From NCBI RefSeq assembly GCF_001590795.1, contig NZ_JXDL01000001.1, positions 6,127,836 to 6,191,835 of the forward strand: DNA of 64,000 nt, written 5' to 3'. The position numbers and the translations under genes are program-made. Below, one piece after another: positions 17,618 through 27,929 of the stretch. Each line of letters starts with the position of its first letter. Position 1 is the first letter of the stretch. This stretch comes from Bradyrhizobium sp. AT1. GTDB taxonomy: Bacteria > Pseudomonadota > Alphaproteobacteria > Rhizobiales > Xanthobacteraceae. A model generated the notes under the pieces. That model was not told the origin of the DNA. It searched no databases and saw only the letters and a program-made list of their open reading frames with translations.

Positions 17618-18325
17618 CTAGGCGCGCCGCGCCAAGAACCTCGTAATCGCCCCACCGAGCTTCGCATTGTCCATCGGCTCCGCCAGCGACGCCCTTGCCG
17701 TCGCGACGACGTCGTCCGGCGCCTTGCCGTCGCGCAGGTCGCAGCACACTTGCGCGAAATCCACATCGAACTCCGGGTGCGGCTGCACGGTCAGCGTGGT
17801 GCCGTTGGCGTAGAGCAGGCCGGCATGCGGGGTGAACTCCGACGAGAGAATCGTCAGCGCGTCGTTGGGCGGCTCGATCACCTGATCCTGATGCGAGGCG
17901 GCGATTGCGACGTCCTCGCCGGCAATGACGCCGTTCTCCGGCAGCACCTGATAGACGTGCCGGCCGATGCCCCAGCCTTTGTCCGACTTGCGCACGGTGC
18001 CGCCGAGCGCCTGCGCGATCAACTGATGACCGAAACAGACGCCGACCATCGGCGTCTTGTTGGCGTAGGCCGTGCGCACGAAATCTTCCAGCGGCGCGAT
18101 CCAGTCGAGGCCGTCATAGACGCCGGCAGCGGCCCCGGTGATCAGGACGGCGTCGAGCTTGCCCGGATCGGGAAGCGCGTCGCCATTCGGGATGCTGACG
18201 ATGTCGACCGTGGCCGCCGGATCCTCGGCGCGGACCATGCGCTCGAACATGTCGGGAAACGAGCCGTGACGCTCGCGATATTCCTTGGGAACGAGGCCGG
18301 TCTCGATGATGGTGATGCGTGCCAT
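17618..18325 (-). CDS. Class I glutamine amidotransferase-like protein
   Basis: 235 residues with the catalytic triad of class I GATases: nucleophile Cys in GVCFGHQLIAQALGG, and His and Glu in QPHPEF. The closest relatives are stand-alone GMP-synthase-glutaminase-like proteins of unknown substrate, some acting on gamma-glutamyl compounds. The ATG at 18325 (MARITIIETG) was chosen because the upstream extension is arginine-rich shadow sequence. Its promoter lies in the 50 bp before the LysR gene stop, or it is co-transcribed with that gene, which is on the same strand 50 bp upstream. Confidence 0.83.
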   Translation of the reverse strand: MARITIIETGLVPKEYRERHGSFPDMFERMVRAEDPAATVDIVSIPNGDALPDPGKLDAVLITGAAAGVYDGLDWIAPLEDFVRTAYANKTPMVGVCFGHQLIAQALGGTVRKSDKGWGIGRHVYQVLPENGVIAGEDVAIAASHQDQVIEPPNDALTILSSEFTPHAGLLYANGTTLTVQPHPEFDVDFAQVCCDLRDGKAPDDVVATARASLAEPMDNAKLGGAITRFLARRA

Positions 18326-18375
18326 GTGCCCTGCTTCGGTTGCGTAGCTATAACACTGCACCAATGGCGTCCACG

Positions 18376-19314
18376 TCAACCGCCTGCAAGCTGGCTTGCC
18401 GTCTGGTCCTCGAACTCCTCGAGCGCCTTGCGCATGGTCTCGACGAGATCCAGCGCCACCGGCGACGGGCTGCGCTGCGCCGGGAAGACGGCGGAGAATT
18501 CGAAGTCGATGCGCGGCAGGAAGCGACGCGCGACCACGCCGCGGGTGGAAAATTCCCGCGCGGTGAAGGGGTCGCAGATCGCAACGCCGAGCCCTGACGA
18601 CACCATGCCGCACATGATCTCCGACAAGGTGGTCTCGACCCTGAGCACGCGGCGGACTTCATGGCGATTGAAGACCTGGTCGACGAGATGCCGGCTCGAT
18701 GATCCCGCCGACAGCGAGATGAAGGTCTCGCCTTCGAAATCGCTGGGCTCCAGGACTTCCTTCTCCGCGAGGCGATGGCCCGTCGGCAGCACCGCGACGC
18801 GCGCAGGCGCCGGCAGTCGCAGGCTTGGCAGGCCGGAATGGGCAATCGGCACCTCGGCAAAGCCGATGTCGCATTGGTTGTTCAGGACCCAGTCGACCAC
18901 GATTGGCGAGATCACGCCGAAGAACGCGAGGTTGAGGTTCGGCCGCTCCTGCAGGAAGTGCCCTGCGAGGCGCGGCAAATAGCCGTTCGCCAGCGCCGGC
19001 AGCGCGGCGATGCGCAGCGAGCCGGTGCGGCGGCCGCGAATCTCCTCGGCGGCGGCGGTGATGCGTTCGAGGCCGACGAAGGAGCGCTCGACCTCGGTAT
19101 AGAGCGCCATCGCCGCCGCGGTCGGCACCAGGCCAGTGCCGCGCCGCTCGAACAGCTCCATCTTCAGCAGGGCCTGGAGGTCGCGCAGCAACCGGCTCAC
19201 CGCCGGCTGCGTCACCACCATCAGCTTCGCAGCCTCCGTGACGCTGCCGGTCAGCATCATCGCGCGGAAGGCCTCGACCTGCCGTGAATTGATCCGCGCC
19301 ATCTCGTCATCCAA
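18376..19314 (-). CDS. LysR-family regulator (OccR/NocR-like)
   Basis: 312 residues. The N-terminal winged helix-turn-helix (INSRQVEAFRAMMLTGSVTEAAKLMVVTQPAVSRLLRDL region, about 8-45) is followed by a periplasmic-binding-protein-like effector domain. The sequence resembles regulators of opine and arginine catabolism (OccR/NocR). It is divergent from the ABC transporter/oxidase operon starting at 19575, with a shared 260-bp intergenic region, and is the likely activator of that operon. Confidence 0.88.
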   Translation of the reverse strand: MDDEMARINSRQVEAFRAMMLTGSVTEAAKLMVVTQPAVSRLLRDLQALLKMELFERRGTGLVPTAAAMALYTEVERSFVGLERITAAAEEIRGRRTGSLRIAALPALANGYLPRLAGHFLQERPNLNLAFFGVISPIVVDWVLNNQCDIGFAEVPIAHSGLPSLRLPAPARVAVLPTGHRLAEKEVLEPSDFEGETFISLSAGSSSRHLVDQVFNRHEVRRVLRVETTLSEIMCGMVSSGLGVAICDPFTAREFSTRGVVARRFLPRIDFEFSAVFPAQRSPSPVALDLVETMRKALEEFEDQTASQLAGG

Positions 19315-19326
19315 TCATAACATTTC

Positions 19327-19343
19327 GGCATGCAGAGGGTGCC
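19327..19343. promoter_or_regulatory. Candidate LysR binding site
   Basis: GGCA-N9-TGCC dyad, only 13 bp before the LysR start and inside a longer AT-flanked imperfect palindrome (about 19315-19358). The location between divergent genes is typical of LysR autoregulation. The rest of the 19344-19574 leader shows no gene. Confidence 0.35.
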
Positions 19344-19574
19344 ATTATTCATTGGACGATGGAAGTAAAGGTCTGCGATCTTTTTCATCAGAGCTGGAGC
19401 CAGCCCGCTTTTTCGGCAGATTGGAGGGGTTTTGACCTCCAAATCGCGCCAGACCCGCCGAACAGGGGCCGGAGCCCTGATCCGAGAGGGATTTGCGCGG
19501 AAGGAAATGCGGAAGGCGCCCCAGCCGGAGATTTGTCGGCACGTCACCTCATTCCGGTATGGAGATCGGTCCAC

Positions 19575-20609
19575 ATGACAACTTTTCGCCTTCTGACCGC
19601 GGTCAGCATCGCAGCGCTCATCGCGGCCCCTTCGGCCGCCTCGGCCCAGCAAAAGACTCTTTACGTCGCCGGCTATGGCGGCTCGTTCGAGAAGACGATC
19701 CGCGACGAGGTGATCCCGGCCTTCGAGAAGGAGAACGGCGTCAAGGTCGAATACGTCGCCGGCAATTCCACCGACACGCTGGCGAAACTCCAGGCGCAGA
19801 AGGGCAACCAGCAGATCGACGTCGCCATTGTCGATGACGGCCCGATGTACCAGGCGATCCAGCTCGGCTTCTGCGGCAAGCTCGAAGGCCTGCCCGCCGA
19901 TCTCTACGACACCGCGCGCTTCAAGGACGATCGTGCGGTGGCCATCGGCATCGTCGCGACCGGGTTGATGTACAACACCAAGGTGTTCAAGGAGAAGGGC
20001 TGGGCGCCGCCGACCTCCTGGAACGACCTGAAGGACACCAAATACGCCAAGCAGCTGGTGATCCCGCCGATCAACAACACCTACGGTCTCGAAGCGCTGG
20101 TGATGTTGTCGAAGATGAACGGCGGCGGGGAGACCAATGTCGATTCCGGCTTCAAGATTTTCAAGGAACAGATCAATCCGAACGTGCTCGCCTATGAGCC
20201 GTCGCCGGGCAAGATGACCGAGCTGTTCCAGTCCGGCCAGGCGGTGATCGCGGTGTGGGGAACCGGCCGCGTGCAGAGCTTTGCCAACACCGGCTTCCCC
20301 GTCGACTTCGTCTATCCCAAGGAAGGCGCCGCGACGCTGCTGACCACCGCGTGCCCGATCAGCAAGCCGAACGCCTCGCCGCTGGCCTCGAGCTTCGTCA
20401 AGATGCTGCTCGAGCCCAAGATTCAGCTCGTGATGCTGAAAGATTACGGCTACGGCCCGGTGCTGAAATCGCTGGTGATCCCGCCGGAGCTCGGCAAGAT
20501 GGCGCCGATCGGCGAGCGCGCGGCGAAGCTCTACAATCCGGATTGGACCGTGATCAACGAGAAGCGCGAGGAGTGGACCAAGCGCTGGAATCGCGAGGTC
20601 GAGCGCTGA
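19575..20609 (+). CDS. ABC transporter substrate-binding protein (PotD-like)
   Basis: 344 residues with a Sec signal peptide (about 1-25, ending AASA before QQKTLYVAGYGGSFEK). The mature part resembles family-1 extracellular binding proteins that capture polyamines, opines or small cationic amino acids (YVAGYGGSFEKTIRDEVIPAF near the start, VWGTGRVQSF in the middle). It starts an operon of nine overlapping or closely spaced genes. The ATG at 19575 was selected for its signal peptide; the in-frame upstream extension is not signal-like. Confidence 0.9.
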   Translation: MTTFRLLTAVSIAALIAAPSAASAQQKTLYVAGYGGSFEKTIRDEVIPAFEKENGVKVEYVAGNSTDTLAKLQAQKGNQQIDVAIVDDGPMYQAIQLGFCGKLEGLPADLYDTARFKDDRAVAIGIVATGLMYNTKVFKEKGWAPPTSWNDLKDTKYAKQLVIPPINNTYGLEALVMLSKMNGGGETNVDSGFKIFKEQINPNVLAYEPSPGKMTELFQSGQAVIAVWGTGRVQSFANTGFPVDFVYPKEGAATLLTTACPISKPNASPLASSFVKMLLEPKIQLVMLKDYGYGPVLKSLVIPPELGKMAPIGERAAKLYNPDWTVINEKREEWTKRWNREVER

Positions 20610-20633
20610 TCTGAGCGTTCGCGGAGACAGCGC

Positions 20634-21670
<1,037 letters not shown>

Positions 21671-21674
<4 letters not shown>

Positions 21675-22546
21675 GCATGGCCGCCGAGGAGCGCAGTGCA
21701 CGTGCACCGTGGGCGCTGACCGCGCCCGCCTTGATGCTGTTCGTCGGCGTGCTGCTGATTCCGTTGGCGATGACGGTGATGCTGTCGTTCCACGATTGGG
21801 GCCAGTACAAGGGCATCGAGCCGGTGTTCATCCTGAAGAACTGGCACGAGATTGCGACCGATCCCTATTACGCAGAAATGTTCTGGCGGACGTTTCGGAT
21901 CGCGATCCTGACCACGCTGCTCACCGCGCTGCTCGGCGCACCCGAAGCCTACATCCTCAACCGCATGGACGGCCGCTGGAAGAGCTTCTTCCTGCTGGTC
22001 ATTCTCGGGCCGCTGCTGATCTCCGTGGTGGCGCGCACGCTCGGCTGGGCGCTGCTGTTCGGCGGCAACAACGGCCTCGTCAACAAGCTCCTGATGTCGG
22101 CCGGCGTCATCCGCTCCCCCATTCCCTTCATGTTCACCGAGACCGGCATGGTGGTCGCGCTCGCGCATGTCATGATGCCGTTCATGGTGCTGTCGGTGTG
22201 GGCGGCGCTGCAGCGGCTCGATCCGCAGATCGAGAACGCCGCGATGTCGCTCGGCGCGGGGCCCGTCACCATCATCCGCCGCATCATCATGCCGCAGATC
22301 ATGCCGGGCGTGCTGTCGGGTGCCATCATCGTGTTCTCGCTCTCGGCCAGCGCCTTTGCGACGCCCGCGATCATCGGCGGCCGCCGGCTCAAGGTCGCGG
22401 CGACGCTCGCCTATGACGAATTCCTCAACACCCTCAACTGGCCGCTCGGTGCCGCGGTCGCGACGCTCCTGCTGGTCGCGCTGGTCCTGATCGTCGTCGG
22501 CAGCAACGCGCTGATCGAACGCCGCTATGCGGAGGTGTTCCGATGA
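21671..22546 (+). CDS. ABC transporter permease (PotB-like)
   Basis: 291 residues, six predicted membrane helices, starting after a charged N-terminus (ALTAPALMLFVGVLLIPLAM). The EAA-type loop that docks the ATPase is around AAMSLGAGPVTIIRRIIMPQI. It pairs with the next permease, with which it overlaps by 4 bp. Confidence 0.93.
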
Positions 22547-23352
22547 GACGGAACGGCCCGCTCGCACTGATCTTCCACACCATCTTCGTCATCGTCATGG
22601 TGGCGCCGATCCTGGTGGTCTGCCTCGTCGCTTTCACGCCCGAAGGTTTTCTGTCGTTGCCGACCAACGGGTTTTCGCTGCGCTGGTTCAGGACGATTGC
22701 GAACTACCCGGAGTTCATCCACGCCTTCTGGGTGAGCCTCGGCCTTGGCGCGCTGTCCTCGTTCGTGGCGCTGTTGTTCGCGGTGCCGGCGGCACTGGCG
22801 ATCGCGCGTTATCGCTTCCGCGGCCGTGACGCGCTGGCGGCGCTGTTCCTGTCGCCGCTGATGATCCCGCATGTCGTGCTCGGCATCGCCTTCCTGCGCT
22901 TCTTCACATCTGCCGGCCTTGGCGGCAGCTTTGCCGCGCTGATCATCGCGCATGTCATCATCGTGTTTCCGTTCGCGCTGCGGCTGACGCTGGCGGCGGC
23001 GACCGGCATGGATCGCACGGTGGAGATGGCCGCGGTCTCGCTCGGCGCCGGCGGCTGGACGCTGTTCCGCCGCGTCACGCTGCCGCTGATCCTGCCCGGC
23101 GTCATCAGCGGCTGGGCGCTCGCCTTCATCCAGTCCTTCGACGATCTCACCATGACCGTCTTCCTCGCCGCGCCCGGCACCGAAACGTTGCCGGTGCGCA
23201 TGTTCCTTTATATCCAGGACAACATCGATCCGCTGGTGACGTCGGTCTCGGCCTGCGTGATCGCGATCACCATGAGCGCCCTCATTCTGCTCGACCGCTT
23301 CTACGGGCTCGACCGCGTGCTCGCCGGCAAGGGCGGCGACACAGGGCGATAG
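22543..23352 (+). CDS. ABC transporter permease (PotC-like)
   Basis: 269 residues, six predicted helices, and the EAA loop AAVSLGAGGWTLFRRVTLPLI. It completes the importer of genes 19575-23352. The next gene, an oxidase subunit, begins 8 bp later, tying uptake directly to oxidation. Confidence 0.93.
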   Translation: MRRNGPLALIFHTIFVIVMVAPILVVCLVAFTPEGFLSLPTNGFSLRWFRTIANYPEFIHAFWVSLGLGALSSFVALLFAVPAALAIARYRFRGRDALAALFLSPLMIPHVVLGIAFLRFFTSAGLGGSFAALIIAHVIIVFPFALRLTLAAATGMDRTVEMAAVSLGAGGWTLFRRVTLPLILPGVISGWALAFIQSFDDLTMTVFLAAPGTETLPVRMFLYIQDNIDPLVTSVSACVIAITMSALILLDRFYGLDRVLAGKGGDTGR

Positions 23353-23360
23353 GAGAACCT

Positions 23361-24497
23361 ATGCGAACGGATTACGACGTCGCCGTTGTCGGCGGCGGAT
23401 TGCTCGGCTCCGCCATTGCCTGGGGCCTCGGCCGGCTCGGCAAGAAGGTGGCCGTGCTCGACGAAGGCGACATCACCAAGCGCGCCTCGCGCGCGAACTT
23501 TGCGCTGGTCTGGGTGCAGAGCAAGGGGCTCGGCATGCCCGCCTACACGGTGTGGACCGTGCAGGCCTCGCAGGCATGGGGCCGGTTGGCGTCCGAGCTG
23601 AAGCAGCAGACCGGGCTCGACGTCGCGCTTCAGCAGAACGGCGGCTTTCATCTCACGCTCGGCGACGACGAATTCGGCCAGCGTACCGAGCTGGTCAAGC
23701 GCATGCACAACCAGGTCGGCGCGGCCGACTACAAGATGGAGATGCTCTCCGCATCCGAGGTGAAGAAGTCGCTGCCGCTGATCGGGCCGGAAGTCTCCGG
23801 CGGCAGCTATTGTCCGCTCGACGGCCACGTCAATTCGCTGCGCACGTTCCGCGCCTTCCACACCGGCTTCAAGGCGTTCGGCATCGACTATCTTCCGGAA
23901 CGCCCGGTCTCCGCGATCAGCAAGAGCGGCGGCGAATTCCGCCTGACCACGCCGAAGGGCGAGCTGCGTGCCGCCAAGATCGTTCTCGCTGCCGGCAATG
24001 CCAACCAGACGCTAGCGCCGATGGTCGGCCTCTTCGCGCCGATGGGCCCGACCCGCGGCCAGATCGTGGTGACCGAGCGCACCATGCCGTTCCTGCCGCA
24101 TCCGCTGACCACGATCCGCCAGACCGACGAGGGCACGGTGATGATCGGCGACAGCAAGGAGGACGAGCTCGACGACCGCGCGCTGAAGCATTCGATCAGC
24201 GCCGTGATGACCGATCGCGCCCAGCGCATGTTCCCGCATCTGTCGCGGCTCAACGTAGTCAGGAGCTGGGCCGGCATCCGCGTCATGCCGCAGGACGGTT
24301 TTCCGATCTACGACCAGTCGGAGACGCATCCCGGCGCCTTCGTCGCCTGCTGCCATTCCGGCGTGACGCTCGCCTCCAACCATGCCTTCGAGATCGCGCG
24401 CATGGTGGCGCAGGGCGCGCTCGAGCCCGAATTGGTCGGCGCGTTCTCGGCCAGCCGTTTTGGCGCCGTCGGCGCGGCGAACAACAGCGGCTACTAG
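23361..24497 (+). CDS. FAD-dependent amine/amino-acid oxidase subunit (OoxB/HcnC-like)
   Basis: 378 residues with an N-terminal dinucleotide-binding motif (VAVVGGGLLGSAIAWGL) and a DAO fold. In opine oxidases, hydrogen cyanide synthase and D-hydroxyproline dehydrogenase, this beta-type subunit oxidises the substrate C-N bond. The following two genes encode the small [2Fe-2S] and the NAD(P)/FAD-type subunits of the same heterotrimer. The substrate is unknown; the transporter context points to an amine, opine or unusual amino acid. Confidence 0.88.
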   Translation: MRTDYDVAVVGGGLLGSAIAWGLGRLGKKVAVLDEGDITKRASRANFALVWVQSKGLGMPAYTVWTVQASQAWGRLASELKQQTGLDVALQQNGGFHLTLGDDEFGQRTELVKRMHNQVGAADYKMEMLSASEVKKSLPLIGPEVSGGSYCPLDGHVNSLRTFRAFHTGFKAFGIDYLPERPVSAISKSGGEFRLTTPKGELRAAKIVLAAGNANQTLAPMVGLFAPMGPTRGQIVVTERTMPFLPHPLTTIRQTDEGTVMIGDSKEDELDDRALKHSISAVMTDRAQRMFPHLSRLNVVRSWAGIRVMPQDGFPIYDQSETHPGAFVACCHSGVTLASNHAFEIARMVAQGALEPELVGAFSASRFGAVGAANNSGY

Positions 24498-24516
24498 AGA
24501 TATTGAGGAAGCCTAG

Positions 24517-24813
24517 ATGTTTAAGCGATCCGAACAGGACAAACGGCCACCGGTGCAAATCTTCGTCGACGGCATCGCCGTCGCGGCGCGGCAGGGCGAC
24601 ACCGTTTCCGCCGCGCTGCTGGCCTCCGGCGTGGACGCGCGTCGTTCGACGGCGGTGAGCGGCGCGCCGCGGCTGCCCTATTGCATGATGGGCGTGTGCT
24701 TCGACTGTCTCGTCACCATCGACGGCGTCGGCAACCGCCAGGGCTGTCTCGTGCCCGTCGCCGAGGGCATGCAGGTCGAAATCCAGAAGGGCAAGCGGGA
24801 GATCGGACGATGA
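24517..24813 (+). CDS. Small [2Fe-2S] subunit of the oxidase (HcnA-like)
   Basis: 98 residues. The cysteine pattern CMMGVCFDC followed by C twelve residues later (RQGC) is that of a ferredoxin-like [2Fe-2S] cluster, as in the gamma subunit of opine oxidase/hydrogen cyanide synthase. The N-terminal half (VQIFVDGIAVAARQGDTVSAALL) matches this family. The stop overlaps the next gene by 4 bp. Confidence 0.9.
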   Translation: MFKRSEQDKRPPVQIFVDGIAVAARQGDTVSAALLASGVDARRSTAVSGAPRLPYCMMGVCFDCLVTIDGVGNRQGCLVPVAEGMQVEIQKGKREIGR

Positions 24814-26228
24814 GCGTGGCTCCCAGGCGCGAAGATTACGACGTCGTGGTGATCGGCGCGGGACCTGCCGGCCTCGCCGCCGCCGCGACCGCCGCCGAAG
24901 CCGGCCTCGCGACGCTGCTGCTCGATGAGAATGCCGGTCCCGGCGGGCAGGTGTTTCGCGCCATCGCCTCGACGCCGGTCACGGATCGCAAGCAGCTCGG
25001 CGAGGACTATTGGGTCGGTGCCGATCTCGTGCAGTCGTTGCGCGCTGGCAGCACCGAGGTGATCCATCGCGCAACCGTCTGGAGCCTCGATCGCAATCTC
25101 GACATCGCTGTGTCGATCGGCGGCGCCTCCGCCTTCATCAAGGCAAGGCGCGTGATCCTCGCGACCGGTGCGCTGGAGCGGCCATTTCCGATCCCGGGCT
25201 GGACCTTGCCGGGCGTGATGACCGCCGGCGCGGCGCAGACCATGCTGAAATCCTCGGCACTCGTGCCCGACGGCCGCACGGTGATCGCGGGGCAGGGTCC
25301 GCTGCTCTGGCTGCTCGCCGCGCAGATTTTGCGGCTCGGCGGCCGCATCGACCGCATCCTCGATACCACCGAGCGCGGCAACTACTTCGCGGCACTGCCG
25401 CACGCCTTCGCCTTCCTGACCTCGCCCTATTTCGCCAAGGGCCTGTCGATGATGCGCGAGGTGAAGGCGAAGGTGCAGGTCGTCTCCGGCGTCACCGAGC
25501 TTGCGGCGGCCGGCGACGGCCAGCTCGCCAGCGTGAGCTATGTCGCGGGCGGCAAGCGCGAGACCATTGCCGCCGATCTGCTCTTGCTGCACCAGGGCGT
25601 GGTGCCCAACGTCAATCTCGCGATGTCCGCCGGCGTCGAGCACCGCTGGGATGATCTGCAGCTGTGCTGGTCGCCGGTGCTCGATGCGAGCGGCACTTCA
25701 TCGGTCGCGGGCATCGCCATTGCCGGCGATGGTGCGGGCATTGGGGGCGCCAACGCCGCCGTTGTGCGCGGCCGCATCGCCGCGCGTGCGGCGGTCGAAG
25801 CGCTGGCCCCCGCTTCTGCTGCGAAGCTTGCATCAATGGCGGCGCTTCGTTCCGATCTCGCCAAGGCCGAGCGTGGCCGTATCTTCCTCGATACGCTGTT
25901 TCGCCCGGCGGCGCAGTTCCGCATTCCCTCCGGCGACACCATCGTCTGCCGTTGCGAGGAGGTGACGGCCAAGGACGTGCTCGATTCCGTCGCGATCGGT
26001 GCGACCGGGCCGAACCAGCTCAAGGCCTATCGCCGCACCGGCATGGGCCCGTGCCAGGGCCGGCTCTGCGGTCTCACCATCACCGAGTTGATGGCGCAGG
26101 CGCGCGGCAAGACTCCGCAGGAGATCGGTTACTACCGGCTGCGCGCACCGGTGAAGCCGATCACGCTGGCCGAGCTCGCCGCCGTTCCGAAGAGCGAAGC
26201 CGACGTCAAGGCGGTGGTCCGCGGATGA
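24810..26228 (+). CDS. FAD/NAD(P)-binding oxidoreductase subunit (OoxA/HcnB-like)
   Basis: 472 residues. The N-terminal FAD motif is VVIGAGPAGLAAAATAAEAG. Near the C-terminus the sequence CRCEEVTAKDVLD and later GPCQGRLC supply four cysteines of a BFD-like [2Fe-2S] domain, diagnostic for the alpha subunit of opine oxidase/HCN synthase/D-hydroxyproline dehydrogenase. ATG at 24810 overlaps the preceding stop. It overlaps the second DAO gene by 4 bp. Confidence 0.9.
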   Translation: MSVAPRREDYDVVVIGAGPAGLAAAATAAEAGLATLLLDENAGPGGQVFRAIASTPVTDRKQLGEDYWVGADLVQSLRAGSTEVIHRATVWSLDRNLDIAVSIGGASAFIKARRVILATGALERPFPIPGWTLPGVMTAGAAQTMLKSSALVPDGRTVIAGQGPLLWLLAAQILRLGGRIDRILDTTERGNYFAALPHAFAFLTSPYFAKGLSMMREVKAKVQVVSGVTELAAAGDGQLASVSYVAGGKRETIAADLLLLHQGVVPNVNLAMSAGVEHRWDDLQLCWSPVLDASGTSSVAGIAIAGDGAGIGGANAAVVRGRIAARAAVEALAPASAAKLASMAALRSDLAKAERGRIFLDTLFRPAAQFRIPSGDTIVCRCEEVTAKDVLDSVAIGATGPNQLKAYRRTGMGPCQGRLCGLTITELMAQARGKTPQEIGYYRLRAPVKPITLAELAAVPKSEADVKAVVRG

Positions 26229-27364
26229 CTGTGAATGTGGATGCGATCGTCATTGGCGGCGGCATCCACGGGTGCTCGACCACGCTGCATCTGTGCCTTG
26301 CCGGCCTGAAGCCGGTGCTGATCGAGAAGGACTATGCCGGCCGTCACGCCTCCGGCGTCAATGCCGGCGGCGTGCGCCAGCTCGCGCGGCATATCCCCGA
26401 AATTCCGCTTTCGATCCGCTCGATGGGGATCTGGGAGAGGATTTCGGATCTCCTCGACGACGATTGCAGTTTCGAGAGCTATGGCCAGGTGCTGGTCGCG
26501 GAGAACGAGGAGGAGCTCGCGGTCTGCCGCGCGCGCGTCGCCGAGCTCAATGCGCTCGGCTTCACCCATGAGGAGCTGATCGACGCGACTGAGCTGCGCC
26601 GGCTGGTCCCTGCGGTGGCCGAGACCTGTCCCGGCGGCGTGGTCTCGCGCCGCGACGGCGCTGCCAATCCGGCGCAGACGACGACGGCGTTTCGCCGCAA
26701 GGCCGAGCAGCTGGGCGCGACCGTGCGCGAGGGCCTGGCCGCCGGCAACATCCGCTACAGCGATGGCCTCTGGCATGTCGACGTCGGCCCTGAAACCTTT
26801 GCCGCGCCGGTGCTGGTCAATGCCGCCGGCGCCTGGGCCGGCAAGATCGCGGCTGATCTCGGCGAGCCCGTGCCGGTCGAGACCGTGGCGCCGATGCTGA
26901 TGATCACCTCGCGCGTGCCGCACTTCATCGATCCCGTCGTGATCCTGCGCGGGCGAAAGCTCTCCTTCAAACAGTTCAAGAACGGCACGGTGCTGATCGG
27001 CGGCGGCCATCTGGCGAGGCCCTATCAGGACCGCAACGAGACGGTTCTGAACTGGAAGAGCCTTGCGACCAGCGCGCAGACCGTGTTCGAGCTGTTCCCG
27101 GTGATGCGCAGCGCCACCATCGTCCGCGCCTGGGCCGGCATCGAGGCCAAGATGAAGGACGACATTCCCGTGTTCGGTCCCAGCAGCCGCCACAAGGGCC
27201 TCTATCACCAGTTCGGCTTCTCGCTGCACGGTTTTCAGCTCGGTCCCGGCGCCGGCGCCGTGATGGCGGAGCTGATCGTCAATGGCGGCAGCCAGACCCG
27301 CATCAGCGATCTCGGCATCGACCGCTTTTATCCCACCACGCTCTCACCATTGAGGACATCATGA
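26225..27364 (+). CDS. Second FAD-dependent DAO-family oxidoreductase
   Basis: 379 residues with the N-terminal FAD motif AIVIGGGIHGCSTTLHL and a DAO fold (HASGVNAGGVRQLARHIPEI, FSLHGFQLGPGAG at the end). It resembles sarcosine/glycine oxidase-like enzymes. It may act on a product of the first oxidase or be an alternative catalytic subunit. It is coupled to both neighbours by ATGA overlaps. Confidence 0.87.
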   Translation: MTVNVDAIVIGGGIHGCSTTLHLCLAGLKPVLIEKDYAGRHASGVNAGGVRQLARHIPEIPLSIRSMGIWERISDLLDDDCSFESYGQVLVAENEEELAVCRARVAELNALGFTHEELIDATELRRLVPAVAETCPGGVVSRRDGAANPAQTTTAFRRKAEQLGATVREGLAAGNIRYSDGLWHVDVGPETFAAPVLVNAAGAWAGKIAADLGEPVPVETVAPMLMITSRVPHFIDPVVILRGRKLSFKQFKNGTVLIGGGHLARPYQDRNETVLNWKSLATSAQTVFELFPVMRSATIVRAWAGIEAKMKDDIPVFGPSSRHKGLYHQFGFSLHGFQLGPGAGAVMAELIVNGGSQTRISDLGIDRFYPTTLSPLRTS

Positions 27365-27708
27365 GCATCACCCGCAGCATCCGCACGCCCATCATGCATC
27401 GCGCCGTCGAGGCCAATGGCTTCGTCTTCCTCGGCGGCACCATCGCCGACGACACTTCAGTGTCGATGGGCGAGCAGACCCGCAACATCCTCGGCAAGAT
27501 CGCCGGCTATCTGAAGGAAGCCGGCACCGACAAGAGCCGAATCGTCAGCGCCTCGATCTTCGTCACGGATCTGTCCAAGAAAAAGGAGATGGACGCGGCC
27601 TGGACCGAGTTCTTCGGCGACGACCTGCCGACCCGTGCCACGGTCGGTGTCGCCGATCTCGGCGGCAGCGCGCTGATCGAAGTGGTGGTCACGGCGCTGA
27701 AAGGGTAA
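27361..27708 (+). CDS. RidA family protein
   Basis: A 115-residue RidA/YjgF/UK114 protein. These trimers hydrolyse reactive enamines/imines made by PLP- or FAD-dependent amine oxidation to the ketone and ammonia. The conserved Arg is in PTRATVGVADLGGSALIEV. As the last gene of the oxidase operon it fits as the step that clears the imine formed by the DAO enzymes. It overlaps the preceding gene by 4 bp. Confidence 0.92.
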   Translation: MSITRSIRTPIMHRAVEANGFVFLGGTIADDTSVSMGEQTRNILGKIAGYLKEAGTDKSRIVSASIFVTDLSKKKEMDAAWTEFFGDDLPTRATVGVADLGGSALIEVVVTALKG

Positions 27709-27775
27709 AGGCCCTTCGCATGGCGGAGCGGCTCGGCCGCGCCGCGCCAATTTCGGCGCGTTATTCTCAAGTGAT

Positions 27776-27812
27776 TTTCAAAAACCCGACGCCCTGCCCC
27801 CAGCGCGTCGGG
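27776..27812 (-). terminator. Intrinsic terminator of dctA
   Basis: Read on the minus strand: stem CCCGACGC / GCGTCGGG (27812-27805 with 27792-27785), a 12-nt loop, then TTTTTGAAAAT. It lies 120 bp downstream of the dctA stop and between convergent operons. Confidence 0.75.
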
Positions 27813-27929
27813 TGGAAAAAATGAGTATCAATTTCGTGATCCCAACCCGATTGTTGTGACGCCTGCCGCATCATTTTACTACTCCGGGAAACTACCGCGT
27901 CGGAACCTGGGGCTTCACTGTGCGCCAGC

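Noticed and set aside
23361-26228. Hydrogen cyanide synthase hcnABC
   Set aside because: Only the subunit architecture matches; gene order, transporter and RidA fit amine or opine oxidation better, so no hcn names are used.
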